The translations under genes were made by a program, and so were the position numbers. A DNA stretch of 64,000 nucleotides from Mesorhizobium loti. GTDB lineage: Bacteria; Pseudomonadota; Alphaproteobacteria; Rhizobiales; Rhizobiaceae. The notes below the pieces were generated by a model that searched no databases, was not told the origin of the DNA, and saw only the letters and a list, made by a program, of their open reading frames with translations. This document shows positions 29,710 to 38,284 of the stretch, in pieces (positions within the stretch are counted from its first letter, which is position 1; every line of letters starts with the position of its first letter). Where the stretch lies: positions 3,787,001 to 3,851,000 of the forward strand of contig CP050293.1 of assembly GCA_014189435.1 (NCBI GenBank). Reading direction: 5' to 3'.

Positions 29710-31122
29710 TCACGATTGTCTCTTCCGCCAGCGAGTGAAAGCGCTCGGCAGTGACGTTAGACACCTCGCCGGGTACATCACCCTCCACCAAAAACTGCTT
29801 TTGATTTGGTGGATCTCCACGTTCAAGCGTTCAGATTCCACCTTCAGGCGTTCAGACTCTACCTTCAAGCGCTCAGACTCAACCTTCAGGCGCTCAGACT
29901 CTTCGATCAGATCTTGAACCCGCTTTTCTGCGCCATTGGCGCGTCGTGCTTCATGGTTGGCCTGAGCCATCAGATCAGCTTCGCGAGCTGTCGTCTCGAT
30001 GGCCAGAAGCTGGAGATTTCTCAGCTGGTGTGTCAGTTGAGTTTCTCGCGTGGCAGCTCCGATGCAGGTCTCTTCTAACTCTATCACTCGCCGATCTGCC
30101 GCCTGCCGCTGCAGCTCGAATCGCTCCGCCGCAGCCCCTTCGCGTGCCGACATTTCGGAAAAGAACGCATCTCCGAAAACTGGGCTGAGGCTGTCGAAAG
30201 AACCGCGCACCGTATCAAGTTGCAGCATGGCTGCGCCATCAGCCGGGTCTTTTTCCAACGCCCTCAGGGCCCGATAGGCCTGCTTGATCCAGTTATTGAC
30301 GTTTGGATCAGCTTCCAGCTGATATGCGCTGGCTGCATGGTGCTGGTGATTTTCCGAAAAATGATTGGAAAGTGCCGCCTGCCATTCCATTTCGGAATGA
30401 GGCCAATTGATTCCTAGAGCACCGGTGATTGCCTCGATCCCATTGCGCCAGTCATCGAGCATGTCCTCATAGGACAGGAAGACGCGTGGCCGCCCCCGAG
30501 TCGCGTGCTCCGCCCCCAGTTCATGGCGCAGCCAAAGAAGCGCACTGAAGCACACCGTGAACTTATCCCGCTTGGCAAGCGAAGCGATCACAGCCAGCGG
30601 GTTGCGCTCGATCAGCACATAGCGAACATCGATGCGCATTCGTTCCATGATGTCCGCGTACAGCGGCACGAAACGCGAGATGCGCGGATCTTTGAGAACG
30701 AAAAGTGGGGCGCTGCCGTACTCCTCGTCGATCAACCGCTCGATCTCGCCCTCGTAGAAGCGCAAGCGCGACGCACCGAGATCTGCCGGCTCGAAAGGTC
30801 GCCAGTCATCCCATCGGCTGCCCGCCTCGGCGAGCATCCGATCATGAAGTTGCATCAGCCGCAGGGGCTCCCAGTGGCCTGTTTCGTTGGTCGGATTGGC
30901 GCCAAGCATGTTTTTCGGCAGTTCAGCACCGAGCAGGCTGATCGCCCTGGTCAGGGCGCTGGTGCCCGATCGGTGCATGCCTAGCACCATGATGCAGGTG
31001 CGCTGGACCGCGACCGGCTTCATTTGGCCAGTTGTCGGTGTCACCGCATCGCGCAAACTTTCTGATGGTGGATGCTTGATCATGCGGTCAAGTTCGTCCA
31101 GCCCGACCGCCACCCCAATCAT
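29710..31122 (-). CDS. Sulfotransferase-family protein with C-terminal coiled coil
   Basis: This protein has about 470 residues. The N-terminal domain has a P-loop VLGMHRSGTSALTRAI and later VLKDPRISRFVPLY and VLIERNPLAVIASL, matching PAPS-binding sulfotransferases. From about residue 330 it becomes a long coiled coil ending in four near-identical ESERLKV heptads, then a basic tail WWRVMYPARCLTSLP. The coil may mediate oligomerisation or tie the enzyme to other glycan enzymes. The start is uncertain among codons at 31134 (TTG), 31122 and 31083. It is first in an operon with the second sulfotransferase and the sulfatase. Confidence 0.8.
   Translation of the reverse strand: MIGVAVGLDELDRMIKHPPSESLRDAVTPTTGQMKPVAVQRTCIMVLGMHRSGTSALTRAISLLGAELPKNMLGANPTNETGHWEPLRLMQLHDRMLAEAGSRWDDWRPFEPADLGASRLRFYEGEIERLIDEEYGSAPLFVLKDPRISRFVPLYADIMERMRIDVRYVLIERNPLAVIASLAKRDKFTVCFSALLWLRHELGAEHATRGRPRVFLSYEDMLDDWRNGIEAITGALGINWPHSEMEWQAALSNHFSENHQHHAASAYQLEADPNVNNWIKQAYRALRALEKDPADGAAMLQLDTVRGSFDSLSPVFGDAFFSEMSAREGAAAERFELQRQAADRRVIELEETCIGAATRETQLTHQLRNLQLLAIETTAREADLMAQANHEARRANGAEKRVQDLIEESERLKVESERLKVESERLKVESERLNVEIHQIKSSFWWRVMYPARCLTSLPSAFTRWRKRQS
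29822..29905 (-). repeat. Four tandem 21-bp repeats encoding ESERLKV heptads
   Basis: Four consecutive 21-bp units start at 29822, 29843, 29864 and 29885 and differ by a few bases each. They lie inside the sulfotransferase-like gene and encode one coiled-coil heptad per unit, so copy number could change without breaking the frame. Confidence 0.85.
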
Positions 31123-31610
31123 GCCGATCGCCAATCATGACAATTCCGTGCCGCATCTTCGGGTGAAAGCCGGACCGGCTGCCAGATATGATGTCATCAA
31201 GTTATACTGAGCTCCGGGCGCAAGGACATGGGCACGAGAGCGATCATCCGTCACCGATCACATTTTTGATATGTCAATCCCCAGCCCTCCGCTGGCTGTA
31301 TCGAATATCCCGGAGTTGCGGTCATCGCCAGAGATTTTTTGGAAGCACCTGTGGTTAAGCGGCTGCACACTTGTTATGAGCGACCCTCCAGAATGGCACG
31401 ATGAATTCCCACAAGGACAACCTTTGAGTGCAACGCCTAGATCTCCAATCGATCGCCGCTCAGCCTCCTGCTTTGCGAATCGCTGGAAGCTTCACTACGA
31501 CGCAGCGTCGTGTCATATGACGGCCCCAATGACTATGAAGAGGTATTTGGTGGTTCATAGCGGCCAGAATCCATGAAGCCCCGGAAACAGCAGATGCGAT
31601 ACAATCAACA
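31123..31610. other. Divergent intergenic region of about 490 bp
   Basis: This separates the leftward sulfotransferase operon from the rightward Wzm/Wzt operon and must hold both promoters. Short open frames exist (for example 31271-31576, plus strand), but their translations show no recognisable domain, and I see no ribosome site. No clear promoter, palindrome or repeat was seen. Confidence 0.5.
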
Positions 31611-32402
31611 ATGATTGCGGCACTAAACGGCGCTTTTGACGATATTTCCAGGGCCATGAAGCTGCATCGGGTCTGGATCGCGCTTGCCCATGAGGACATC
31701 GGCGACCAGCACAGACGCACGACGCTCGGCCCGCTTTGGCTGCTGGTCAACTACGTCGCCTTCGTGGGAACGTTCGTTTTCGTGTTCCAGCCAGCCGGCA
31801 AGGATGCCGCGGGCTATGCCGCCCATGTCGCGATCGGCCTTCTGGTATGGTTCTACCTGATGGAAGTCATGTCCCTGAGCGTGGCGCTTTTTCAACGCGA
31901 AGAGAGTTTCATCGAAGGCACAACGCTCCCCTTGTTTGTGTATGTGATGCGACTGGCATTGCAGTCCATCATTAGAGCCGGCTATGCGATCGCGGGTTGC
32001 GTTGTCATTCTGGTCTTCAGCGGCTCCCCGGTCGCCATTCCATGGCTGTGGTCGCTGGCAGGACTGTTGCTGATCCTGTTCGCCACACCTGCTCTCATCA
32101 CCGTCTTCGCGTTTCTTGGGGCTTTCTTCCCCGACAGTCAGTTCATCGTTGGTAATCTTTTGCGGGTCGGCATGTTCTTCACGCCTGTTTTCTGGGTATA
32201 CGACGGGCGAGACCCCATCCAAAAATACGCCTACGAATGGAACCCGTTCACCTATTTTCTGGAGGTGGTCCGGCTGCCGATCATGAATGGAGAATTTCCA
32301 ACCCATGCCTTCACTGTAACCATCGTTGCGTCTTTGGTTACGTGGGCGATTGCATTGCTGCTGCTCGGCCGGTATCGCAAGCAAGTCGTCTTCCTCATCT
32401 GA
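31611..32402 (+). CDS. wzm: Polysaccharide ABC exporter permease (Wzm/KpsM-like)
   Basis: This is a 263-residue inner-membrane protein of the ABC-2 exporter family with about six hydrophobic segments. The opening LAHEDIGDQHRRTTLGPLWLL and the late PVFWVYDGRDPIQKYAYEWNPFTYFLEVVRLPI are characteristic of Wzm, KpsM and TagG proteins. It forms the channel that exports a finished lipid-linked polysaccharide to the periplasm. The ATPase gene follows after 7 bp. The start at 31611 lacks a strong ribosome site; a methionine at 31656 is an alternative. Confidence 0.9.
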   Translation: MIAALNGAFDDISRAMKLHRVWIALAHEDIGDQHRRTTLGPLWLLVNYVAFVGTFVFVFQPAGKDAAGYAAHVAIGLLVWFYLMEVMSLSVALFQREESFIEGTTLPLFVYVMRLALQSIIRAGYAIAGCVVILVFSGSPVAIPWLWSLAGLLLILFATPALITVFAFLGAFFPDSQFIVGNLLRVGMFFTPVFWVYDGRDPIQKYAYEWNPFTYFLEVVRLPIMNGEFPTHAFTVTIVASLVTWAIALLLLGRYRKQVVFLI

Positions 32403-32409
32403 GTTTTCA

Positions 32410-33150
32410 ATGGTTTCCATCAAGCTGGACAATGTTAGCCTTGTTTACAAGCTGCACGAAAAGCTGACGCTTTCCGCGCCGGACCGGCGTGTGGCTGGCC
32501 CAGGCGGCAGAATCGAAGGTTCGGGCAGAAAGCAATTCGTGCAGGCGCTCGACGGGGTCAGTTTCGAATTGAAGGCCGGCGACCGCTTGGGCCTGGTCGG
32601 CCCGAACGGCGCCGGCAAGACCACCCTTCTCAAGGTGCTCTACGGGATCTACGAGCCGTCCGTGGGAAGCGTTGCGATCGAGGGCAAGGTCGACGCCCTA
32701 TTCAACATCAACATAGGTTTCCGTCGCGAGGCCACCGGGCGCCGGAACATCGTGCTGCGTGGATTGATCAGCGGATGGACGGAAGCCGAGATCGAAGAGA
32801 AGATGGAGGATATCATTGCCTTCAGCGAACTCGGGGATTTCATCGATTTGCCGTTCAAGGCCTATAGCCAGGGCATGGCCGCGCGATTGGCCTTTTCGGC
32901 GGCGACTGCGCTGGAGCCGGAGATTCTGCTGATGGATGAGTGGATCGGCGCCGGCGACGCGTCATTCCAAGATAAGGCCAAGAGGCGCATGGATGAACTT
33001 GCTGAAAAGGCCGGCATCATCGTTCTGGCGAGCCACAGTGAGGCCCTTATCCAAAGCGTATGCACGAAAAAAATGACGCTCAGGAGCGGACGGATCGAAT
33101 CGTTCACGACAGAGCCGAAAACGCGCGCTGGAAAGCCAGCCAAGCTCTAA
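32410..33150 (+). CDS. wzt: Polysaccharide ABC exporter ATPase (Wzt/KpsT-like)
   Basis: This is a 246-residue ATPase with Walker A GPNGAGKTTLLKVL, signature YSQGMAARL and Walker B EILLMDEW. The insert before Walker A and the FNINIGFRREATGRRNI segment are family features. It lacks the C-terminal carbohydrate-binding domain of long Wzt proteins (about 400 residues), so chain-end recognition is not built in, as in KpsT or short Wzt systems. I chose ATG at 32410; an upstream in-frame start would overlap wzm. Confidence 0.9.
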   Translation: MVSIKLDNVSLVYKLHEKLTLSAPDRRVAGPGGRIEGSGRKQFVQALDGVSFELKAGDRLGLVGPNGAGKTTLLKVLYGIYEPSVGSVAIEGKVDALFNINIGFRREATGRRNIVLRGLISGWTEAEIEEKMEDIIAFSELGDFIDLPFKAYSQGMAARLAFSAATALEPEILLMDEWIGAGDASFQDKAKRRMDELAEKAGIIVLASHSEALIQSVCTKKMTLRSGRIESFTTEPKTRAGKPAKL

Positions 33151-33184
33151 TCCTTTTTCGGGTATCGGGTAGCGAGACTGACGC

Positions 33185-34315
33185 ATGACCAAACAAGACT
33201 CCGTTCCGATGAACGATCTGAAGCGCCTGTATCAGCGCTATCAAGGCGAAATCGAGCGTGAGGTAGCGAACACGTTGCGTTCGGGATGGTGGCTCAACGG
33301 CGCGGTCGGCAAAAGATTTGCGGCAAATTTTTCCAAGTTCATAGGTGTTTCGGAATGCGTCCTTGTGGCCAATGGGACGGATGCGCTCGAACTTGCATTG
33401 GCCGCGGTGACCAAGCGCGACGGTATGGGAGGGCGCGAGGTCATCATCGCCGCCAATGCGGGGGGTTATGCTAGCTGCGCCTGCTGGCACAATGATCTCG
33501 TTCCGCACTATGTCGATATCGAACCGGCCAGTCAGCTCGTAGATCTTCAATCGGTGATGAAAGCAGCCAGCGCAGACACCGCTGCGATCGTCGTCACCCA
33601 CCTTTATGGCGGTGTCGTCGATGTCCGCGCCATCAAGGCCGGACTTGCCGAGGCTGGCCTGTCGCACATTCCAATTGTGGAGGATTGCGCGCAGGCGCAT
33701 GGGGCAAGGATCGGGAGCGAGGTTGCGGGTTCGCTGGGCGACATCTCCACTTTCAGCTTCTATCCAACCAAGAATTTGGGGGCCATGGGGGACGGCGGCG
33801 CTGTTCTTACCTCCGACGTGGCCGCCGCCACGCATGTGCGGCAGCTGCAGCAATATGGCTGGAGTTCAAAATATCATGTCGGCGTGCCCAACGGCCGCAA
33901 CTCTCGCATGGATGAAGTTCAAGCCGCGATACTGGACGTTCTGCTGGGCGATGTGGATAGCCGCAACGGACAGCGACGTGCTATCCTAAGCCAGTATAAG
34001 CTGGTCACCGGACGTCGATTGCAATTCCTGGAGGGAGGAGCCGGCGCTGTCGCGCACCTTGCGGTCGCACTTTGCGACGACAGGGATGCGTTCAGAGCGT
34101 TCATGAAAGAGCGCGGCGTCGACACCGACATTCACTATCCTGTGCTGGACTGCGACCAGGTCGGCTGGGCGGATCTGCCGATGAAGGGAAGCGAAAATCT
34201 CGCCGTTTCAAGGGCCAGCGTCAGCCGTCTTTGTTCCGTCCCATGCTATCCGGACATGACGAGCGACGAAATAGAGCAGGTGTGCCTCGCCCTCCGCGAA
34301 TGGGAGGCAATGTGA
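33185..34315 (+). CDS. dTDP-3-keto-6-deoxy-hexose aminotransferase (FdtB/QdtB-like)
   Basis: This is a 376-residue DegT-family PLP enzyme starting with a short tail, then VPMNDLKRLYQRYQGEIERE. The PLP lysine is in FSFYPTKNLGAMGDGGAVL and the cofactor aspartate in VEDCAQAHGA. The pattern fits FdtB/QdtB enzymes that aminate C3 of dTDP-3-keto-6-deoxyhexose. A fused acetyltransferase-ketoisomerase lies 1 kb downstream and rmlA/rmlB at 49-51 kb, completing a route to dTDP-Fuc3NAc or dTDP-Qui3NAc. It overlaps the next gene by four bases. Confidence 0.88.
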   Translation: MTKQDSVPMNDLKRLYQRYQGEIEREVANTLRSGWWLNGAVGKRFAANFSKFIGVSECVLVANGTDALELALAAVTKRDGMGGREVIIAANAGGYASCACWHNDLVPHYVDIEPASQLVDLQSVMKAASADTAAIVVTHLYGGVVDVRAIKAGLAEAGLSHIPIVEDCAQAHGARIGSEVAGSLGDISTFSFYPTKNLGAMGDGGAVLTSDVAAATHVRQLQQYGWSSKYHVGVPNGRNSRMDEVQAAILDVLLGDVDSRNGQRRAILSQYKLVTGRRLQFLEGGAGAVAHLAVALCDDRDAFRAFMKERGVDTDIHYPVLDCDQVGWADLPMKGSENLAVSRASVSRLCSVPCYPDMTSDEIEQVCLALREWEAM

Positions 34316-35250
34316 CAACCCGCTCGATCGTTTTCCCGATCTATCGAAATCAGGCGAACATCCCTTCCCTTCTGCGAGCAGTCGCCGATTTCCAGTCGCG
34401 ATATCAAGGCGACATCGAATTCATCTTCGTTGTGGACGGATCGCCGGACGAATCCGGCCCTCTCCTGGTCAAAGAATTGAAGGGCTCGGGCTACGATTAC
34501 AAGATTATCTTCCATAGCCGGAACTTTGGCTCGTTCACCGCCATTCGAACCGGGCTCGAACATGCGTCGGGTGATCAGGTAGCGGCCATGGCCGCCGACC
34601 TGCAGGAGCCGCCTGAACTGATCGTCGAGTTCTTTTCGAAGCTGGAAAAGGATGAGGCTGACGTGGTGTTTGGGCAGCGGACTGGGCGGAGCGATCCACC
34701 CTTGACCAAATTTCTGTCGAGGGCTTTCTGGGCGGCCTATCGCAGGCTGGTCCTGCCCAGCATGCCGAGTGGCGGGGTGGATATCTTCGCCTGCAATCGC
34801 CAGGTTCTGGCAGCGATCCTGTCTATCGAGGAGCCGAACAGCTCACTTGTCGTGCAACTGTTCTGGGTCGGGTTCAGGCGGGAATTCGTGCCCTATCGGC
34901 GGCGCGAACGAGAGCACGGAACAAGCGCCTGGGGCATGGCACGGCGATTCCGATATATGATGGACAGCATTTTCTCGTTCTCTGATTTCCCGATAATGCT
35001 CACACTCTGGGTCGGTTTTGCGGGCTGTGTGCTAAGTCTTCTATTTGCAGTCGTTACCGTGATTGCGCGGCTGCTTGGCAATATCGACCCCGCTGGCTAT
35101 ACGACACTGGTGCTGCTGATCACGGGCTTCGGTTCGGCCAGTCTTCTGGTTCAGGGGATTCTTGGTTGCTATCTGTGGCGGGCTGTTGAAAACACCAAGT
35201 CGCGCCCACTCAGAATCATCAGCCGCGTCGTTGACGGAACTGCCAAATGA
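34312..35250 (+). CDS. GtrB-like membrane GT2 (polyprenyl-phosphate glycosyltransferase)
   Basis: This is a 312-residue GT-A protein with IVFPIYRNQANIPSLL, VVDGSPDESG and MAADLQEPPELI, the signature of GtrB, ArnC and dolichol-phosphate-mannose synthases. Two C-terminal membrane helices (about residues 230-295) anchor it. It would load a sugar onto undecaprenyl phosphate, giving a donor for periplasmic glycosylation. The start is GTG inside the preceding stop (ATGTGA), with GGGAGG before it. GtrA- and GtrII-like genes follow, separated by the FdtC/A gene. Confidence 0.9.
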   Translation: MTTRSIVFPIYRNQANIPSLLRAVADFQSRYQGDIEFIFVVDGSPDESGPLLVKELKGSGYDYKIIFHSRNFGSFTAIRTGLEHASGDQVAAMAADLQEPPELIVEFFSKLEKDEADVVFGQRTGRSDPPLTKFLSRAFWAAYRRLVLPSMPSGGVDIFACNRQVLAAILSIEEPNSSLVVQLFWVGFRREFVPYRRREREHGTSAWGMARRFRYMMDSIFSFSDFPIMLTLWVGFAGCVLSLLFAVVTVIARLLGNIDPAGYTTLVLLITGFGSASLLVQGILGCYLWRAVENTKSRPLRIISRVVDGTAK

Positions 35251-36197
35251 CCGACAAGCCCTTTTTCGTCCATGAGCGTGGTATTTGCGAAAGCACCGAT
35301 GTCGGTATCGGAACACGCATCTGGGCCTTCGCACACGTCCTTCCTGGCGCTGTGATCGGCTCGAACTGCAACATCTGCGATCACGTCTTCATCGAGAACG
35401 ACGTGATCGTCGGCGATGACGTGACCATTAAGAGCGGCGTCCAGCTGTGGGACGGGGTGCGCCTGGGCAATCGTGTATTTGTCGGTCCAAATGCGACCTT
35501 CACCAACGATCGCTTCCCGCGCTCCAAGGAATATCCCGAGACGTTTCTGCTGACGACGGTCGAAGACGGTGCGTCCATCGGCGCCAACGCGACAATCCTG
35601 CCGGGCATTGCCATCGGCCGTCAGGCGATGATCGGCGCCGGCGCCGTGGTGACCAAGAACGTTCCTGCCAATGCCGTTGTGGTCGGAAATCCCGCCGTCA
35701 TTATCGGCTACCAGACAGGTCCGCAGATCGTGCCCGCGGTTACCCAGACCTTCCCAGGCACGGTAGGCGAGAGAATGTCGCTTGGGGTCGGCGGCAGCGA
35801 ACTCTGGCGGCTGCCGCATTTTGGTGACCTGCGGGGCGAACTCGCCCCGCTTGAGTTCGGTTCGAATCTCCCGTTCAAGCCGGCCCGGTCCTTTCTGGTT
35901 TATGGCGTGCCGTCTGACAAGGTCAGAGGTGAGCATGCGCATCGCGAGTGCCATCAATTCCTCATCGCGGCCCATGGCCGCCTTTCGGTTGTCGTCGATG
36001 ACGGCCATAACCGGAAAGAGGTTTCGCTGACCGAACCGTCGATCGGCCTCTACATGCCGCCCGGCATTTGGGGAATTCAGTACAAATTCCAGCCCGATAC
36101 CGCATTGCTGGTCATGGCTTCGCACAATTATGACGCCGGCGATTACATCAGGGACTATGCGGATTTCCTGGATACGGTCAGGCAGGATGGCCGCTGA
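35247..36197 (+). CDS. Fused hexapeptide acetyltransferase and sugar 3,4-ketoisomerase (WxcM/FdtC-FdtA-like)
   Basis: This is a 316-residue two-domain protein. Residues 1-155 are a left-handed beta-helix with hexapeptide repeats, such as VIGSNCNICDHVFIENDVIV, and end in NPAVIIGY. Residues 180-310 are the FdtA/QdtA cupin with GEHAHRECHQFLIAAHG and YMPPGIWGIQYKF. The cupin would isomerise dTDP-4-keto-6-deoxyglucose to the 3-keto sugar, and the helix domain would N-acetylate the product of the adjacent aminotransferase. Such fusions are known as WxcM in Xanthomonas. ATGA overlap ties it to the GT2 gene upstream. Confidence 0.9.
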   Translation: MTDKPFFVHERGICESTDVGIGTRIWAFAHVLPGAVIGSNCNICDHVFIENDVIVGDDVTIKSGVQLWDGVRLGNRVFVGPNATFTNDRFPRSKEYPETFLLTTVEDGASIGANATILPGIAIGRQAMIGAGAVVTKNVPANAVVVGNPAVIIGYQTGPQIVPAVTQTFPGTVGERMSLGVGGSELWRLPHFGDLRGELAPLEFGSNLPFKPARSFLVYGVPSDKVRGEHAHRECHQFLIAAHGRLSVVVDDGHNRKEVSLTEPSIGLYMPPGIWGIQYKFQPDTALLVMASHNYDAGDYIRDYADFLDTVRQDGR

Positions 36198-36567
36198 CCG
36201 CATTGGCGGAGACGCCGTCCGGTTCCTTGTCGCCGGCGGCCTGAACACCGCCCTCACCAGCCTTGTCTATTTTGTCGGTCTTTCCGTGCTGCCTTCGGGC
36301 TTGTCTTACGCGCTCGCCTGGCTGGCAGGCCTCGTGTTCGTGATGGTGTTCTATCCCGATCGCGTCTTTCCTGGCGGTCGCACAGGCATCGCTGATCGAC
36401 TGGCGATCGGCGCCTCGATTGCCATCGTGTTCGTGCTCGGACTGGCAACCCTTAAAACCCTCGAAAGCGTGCTGCAAAACACTGCAGCGGCCTTCTTCGT
36501 CACCCTTGCCATCACGACCGTCCTCAACTTCGTGATTTCTCGATGGATACTCCGCAGATCATGCTGA
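36187..36567 (+). CDS. GtrA-family membrane protein
   Basis: This is a 126-residue protein with four hydrophobic helices, starting MAADRIGGDAVRFLVAGGLN, the classical GtrA N terminus. GtrA proteins are thought to flip polyprenyl-phosphate-linked sugars to the periplasmic face. It overlaps the end of the acetyltransferase-isomerase gene by 11 bp and the next gene by up to 25 bp. It would move the donor made by the GtrB-like enzyme to the transferase encoded next. Confidence 0.88.
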   Translation: MAADRIGGDAVRFLVAGGLNTALTSLVYFVGLSVLPSGLSYALAWLAGLVFVMVFYPDRVFPGGRTGIADRLAIGASIAIVFVLGLATLKTLESVLQNTAAAFFVTLAITTVLNFVISRWILRRSC

Positions 36568-38072
36568 CGCGCCAAAGCACAATACGACCCGCCATCAATC
36601 TCTTTGCTATTTTCGTCGCGATGTATTTTTCCGAGCTGGCTTCCTTTTCGCTATCAGTCGACGAGGAACTGGCCGCGTTCAGAACGGATGCGTCGATCTG
36701 GATCATTCAGGGGCGCTGGGGGGCTTATCTGATCGAGAGATTTCTCATCCCACACCCGGTGATGCCTTTGCTGACACCAGCCGTCTTTGGTGCCGGTTGC
36801 GTGGCCGCCTACCTGCTCGTCATGGACGCCATCGACAAGCAAGAACTCTCCATCGCGGAGTATGCATGCTTTGCGATCTTCTGCGGTTTCCCGAGTTGGT
36901 TCTTCATCGTCGAGTTTTATTCGAACATTGCCGCTGTCGGGATCGGTCTGTTCGGCACCGCTCTTGCGCTTTGGCTGATCAGTAAGGAGGACACTTCGCC
37001 GCACAGCCTACGCTTTCTTGGCGCAGTGGCCGCAGGTGGTTTCGCGATCTCGATTTATCAGAGTTTCGCGCCGGCAATTCTGGTGCTGGGCATCGCCATC
37101 GTAATTTTGCAAGCGCGGGCTGGCGCCGGCAAATCATTGGGGAGAGGCCTGCTTCATACAGTTTTCCTGTTGATTGGCGCGGCGGTGTTCTATGCTCTCG
37201 GTAACGCCATTTCCAGATCGTTCGTCCCCGGCAGCAACGCGTATTTCGAGTCACTTTCCCAACCTGGGTTTTTGTTTCAACACCCGGTTGTAGTCATTGG
37301 ACGCGTGGCGGAGGCGATAGGCGGGATCTATGCCCTGGACCAGAGTACCTACGGCGTTGCCTTGTGGGCAATTCCTCTCTTGCTGATCCTGGGCGGCTGG
37401 GCACTTTTCCAGGAAGCACCGCGCACAAGAGTATTTTTGACGGCAGCCGCCCTCGTTTCATTGCTTGTCCCCTTCGGTCTTCATTTCCTCGCGGCAGGCA
37501 GTATGCCTGTCCGAAGCCTCGTCGGGGTGCCGATTGCAGTGTGGCTGTTCGCCTATATCGCGGTGACGAGCAGAAATTCCAGGATCCGTATCGCCTCGGC
37601 GATTTTGCTGGCGGTGGCGCTGTTCCAGATCCAGGTCGTCCAGAACTATCGTCAGGCGTCCAGCTATCTGGTCGACAAGCACGACACCCTTCTGGCGGGG
37701 GCCATCTATGACAGGCTGTCGGCCATGCCCGGTTTCGACGCAAAGCGGAACTACGCCATAAGTGTGTTTGGCTCGCAGCCATTTGTGACCAACTATCCGA
37801 AACCGCCCGACTCGACAGTCGGTTACTCCTTCTTCGAATGGGACGGCGGCAATCCTGGGCGTATTGCTCCCTATATGAGACTTCTGGGCTATTCCAATTT
37901 GATGTCTCCGACCCCGGATCAAATCGACCGAACAGTCGTCCATCTTTCATCGATGCCGGTGTGGCCAGCCCCCGGCAGTGTGGAAATCCAGGACGACATC
38001 GCATTGATAAAACTCGGCGAGACACCGAGCTACGCATATCAGCAAGCTCTTGCAAGGTTGGCCAATCGCTAA
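36543..38072 (+). CDS. GtrII-like polytopic glycosyltransferase
   Basis: This is a 509-residue polytopic membrane protein with about ten hydrophobic segments and a C-terminal soluble part of about 130 residues. The early DEELAAFRTDASIWIIQGRW and GFPSWFFIVEFYSNI stretches match the glucosyltransferase GtrII family (Glucos_trans_II), which adds a side-chain sugar to O-antigen in the periplasm using a polyprenyl-phosphate donor. It completes a GtrB-GtrA-GtrII set. The start is at 36543 or 36561, the latter giving an ATGCTGA overlap with gtrA. The acceptor and sugar are unknown. Confidence 0.82.
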   Translation: MDTPQIMLTRQSTIRPAINLFAIFVAMYFSELASFSLSVDEELAAFRTDASIWIIQGRWGAYLIERFLIPHPVMPLLTPAVFGAGCVAAYLLVMDAIDKQELSIAEYACFAIFCGFPSWFFIVEFYSNIAAVGIGLFGTALALWLISKEDTSPHSLRFLGAVAAGGFAISIYQSFAPAILVLGIAIVILQARAGAGKSLGRGLLHTVFLLIGAAVFYALGNAISRSFVPGSNAYFESLSQPGFLFQHPVVVIGRVAEAIGGIYALDQSTYGVALWAIPLLLILGGWALFQEAPRTRVFLTAAALVSLLVPFGLHFLAAGSMPVRSLVGVPIAVWLFAYIAVTSRNSRIRIASAILLAVALFQIQVVQNYRQASSYLVDKHDTLLAGAIYDRLSAMPGFDAKRNYAISVFGSQPFVTNYPKPPDSTVGYSFFEWDGGNPGRIAPYMRLLGYSNLMSPTPDQIDRTVVHLSSMPVWPAPGSVEIQDDIALIKLGETPSYAYQQALARLANR

Positions 38073-38284
38073 GGCGCCAGGACGCTTGGTGGGTTCTCAG
38101 TTGTGAGAGTGGCGTCGCCTTTTGAGGGGCGGGCTCTATTGAGATTTCGGGCCTAGGTGTCTAGACCGTGGATTGATGGTTGTTGGACCGGTAATTTGTG
38201 GTGATTCCTTTGACTATCGATTGGTTGACCTCAGTCGGGCGCGTACTACATGGCCGCGTGACTGCCAAGAGTTTGGAGCCTCGC

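Noticed and set aside
29822..29905. CRISPR-like array of regular repeats
   Set aside because: The 21-bp units have no spacers and encode coiled-coil heptads inside a gene; the repeats at 46636-46742 are of the same kind.
31271..31576. 101-codon plus-strand frame in the wzm upstream gap
   Set aside because: No ribosome site and no recognisable protein features; the divergent promoters are expected here.
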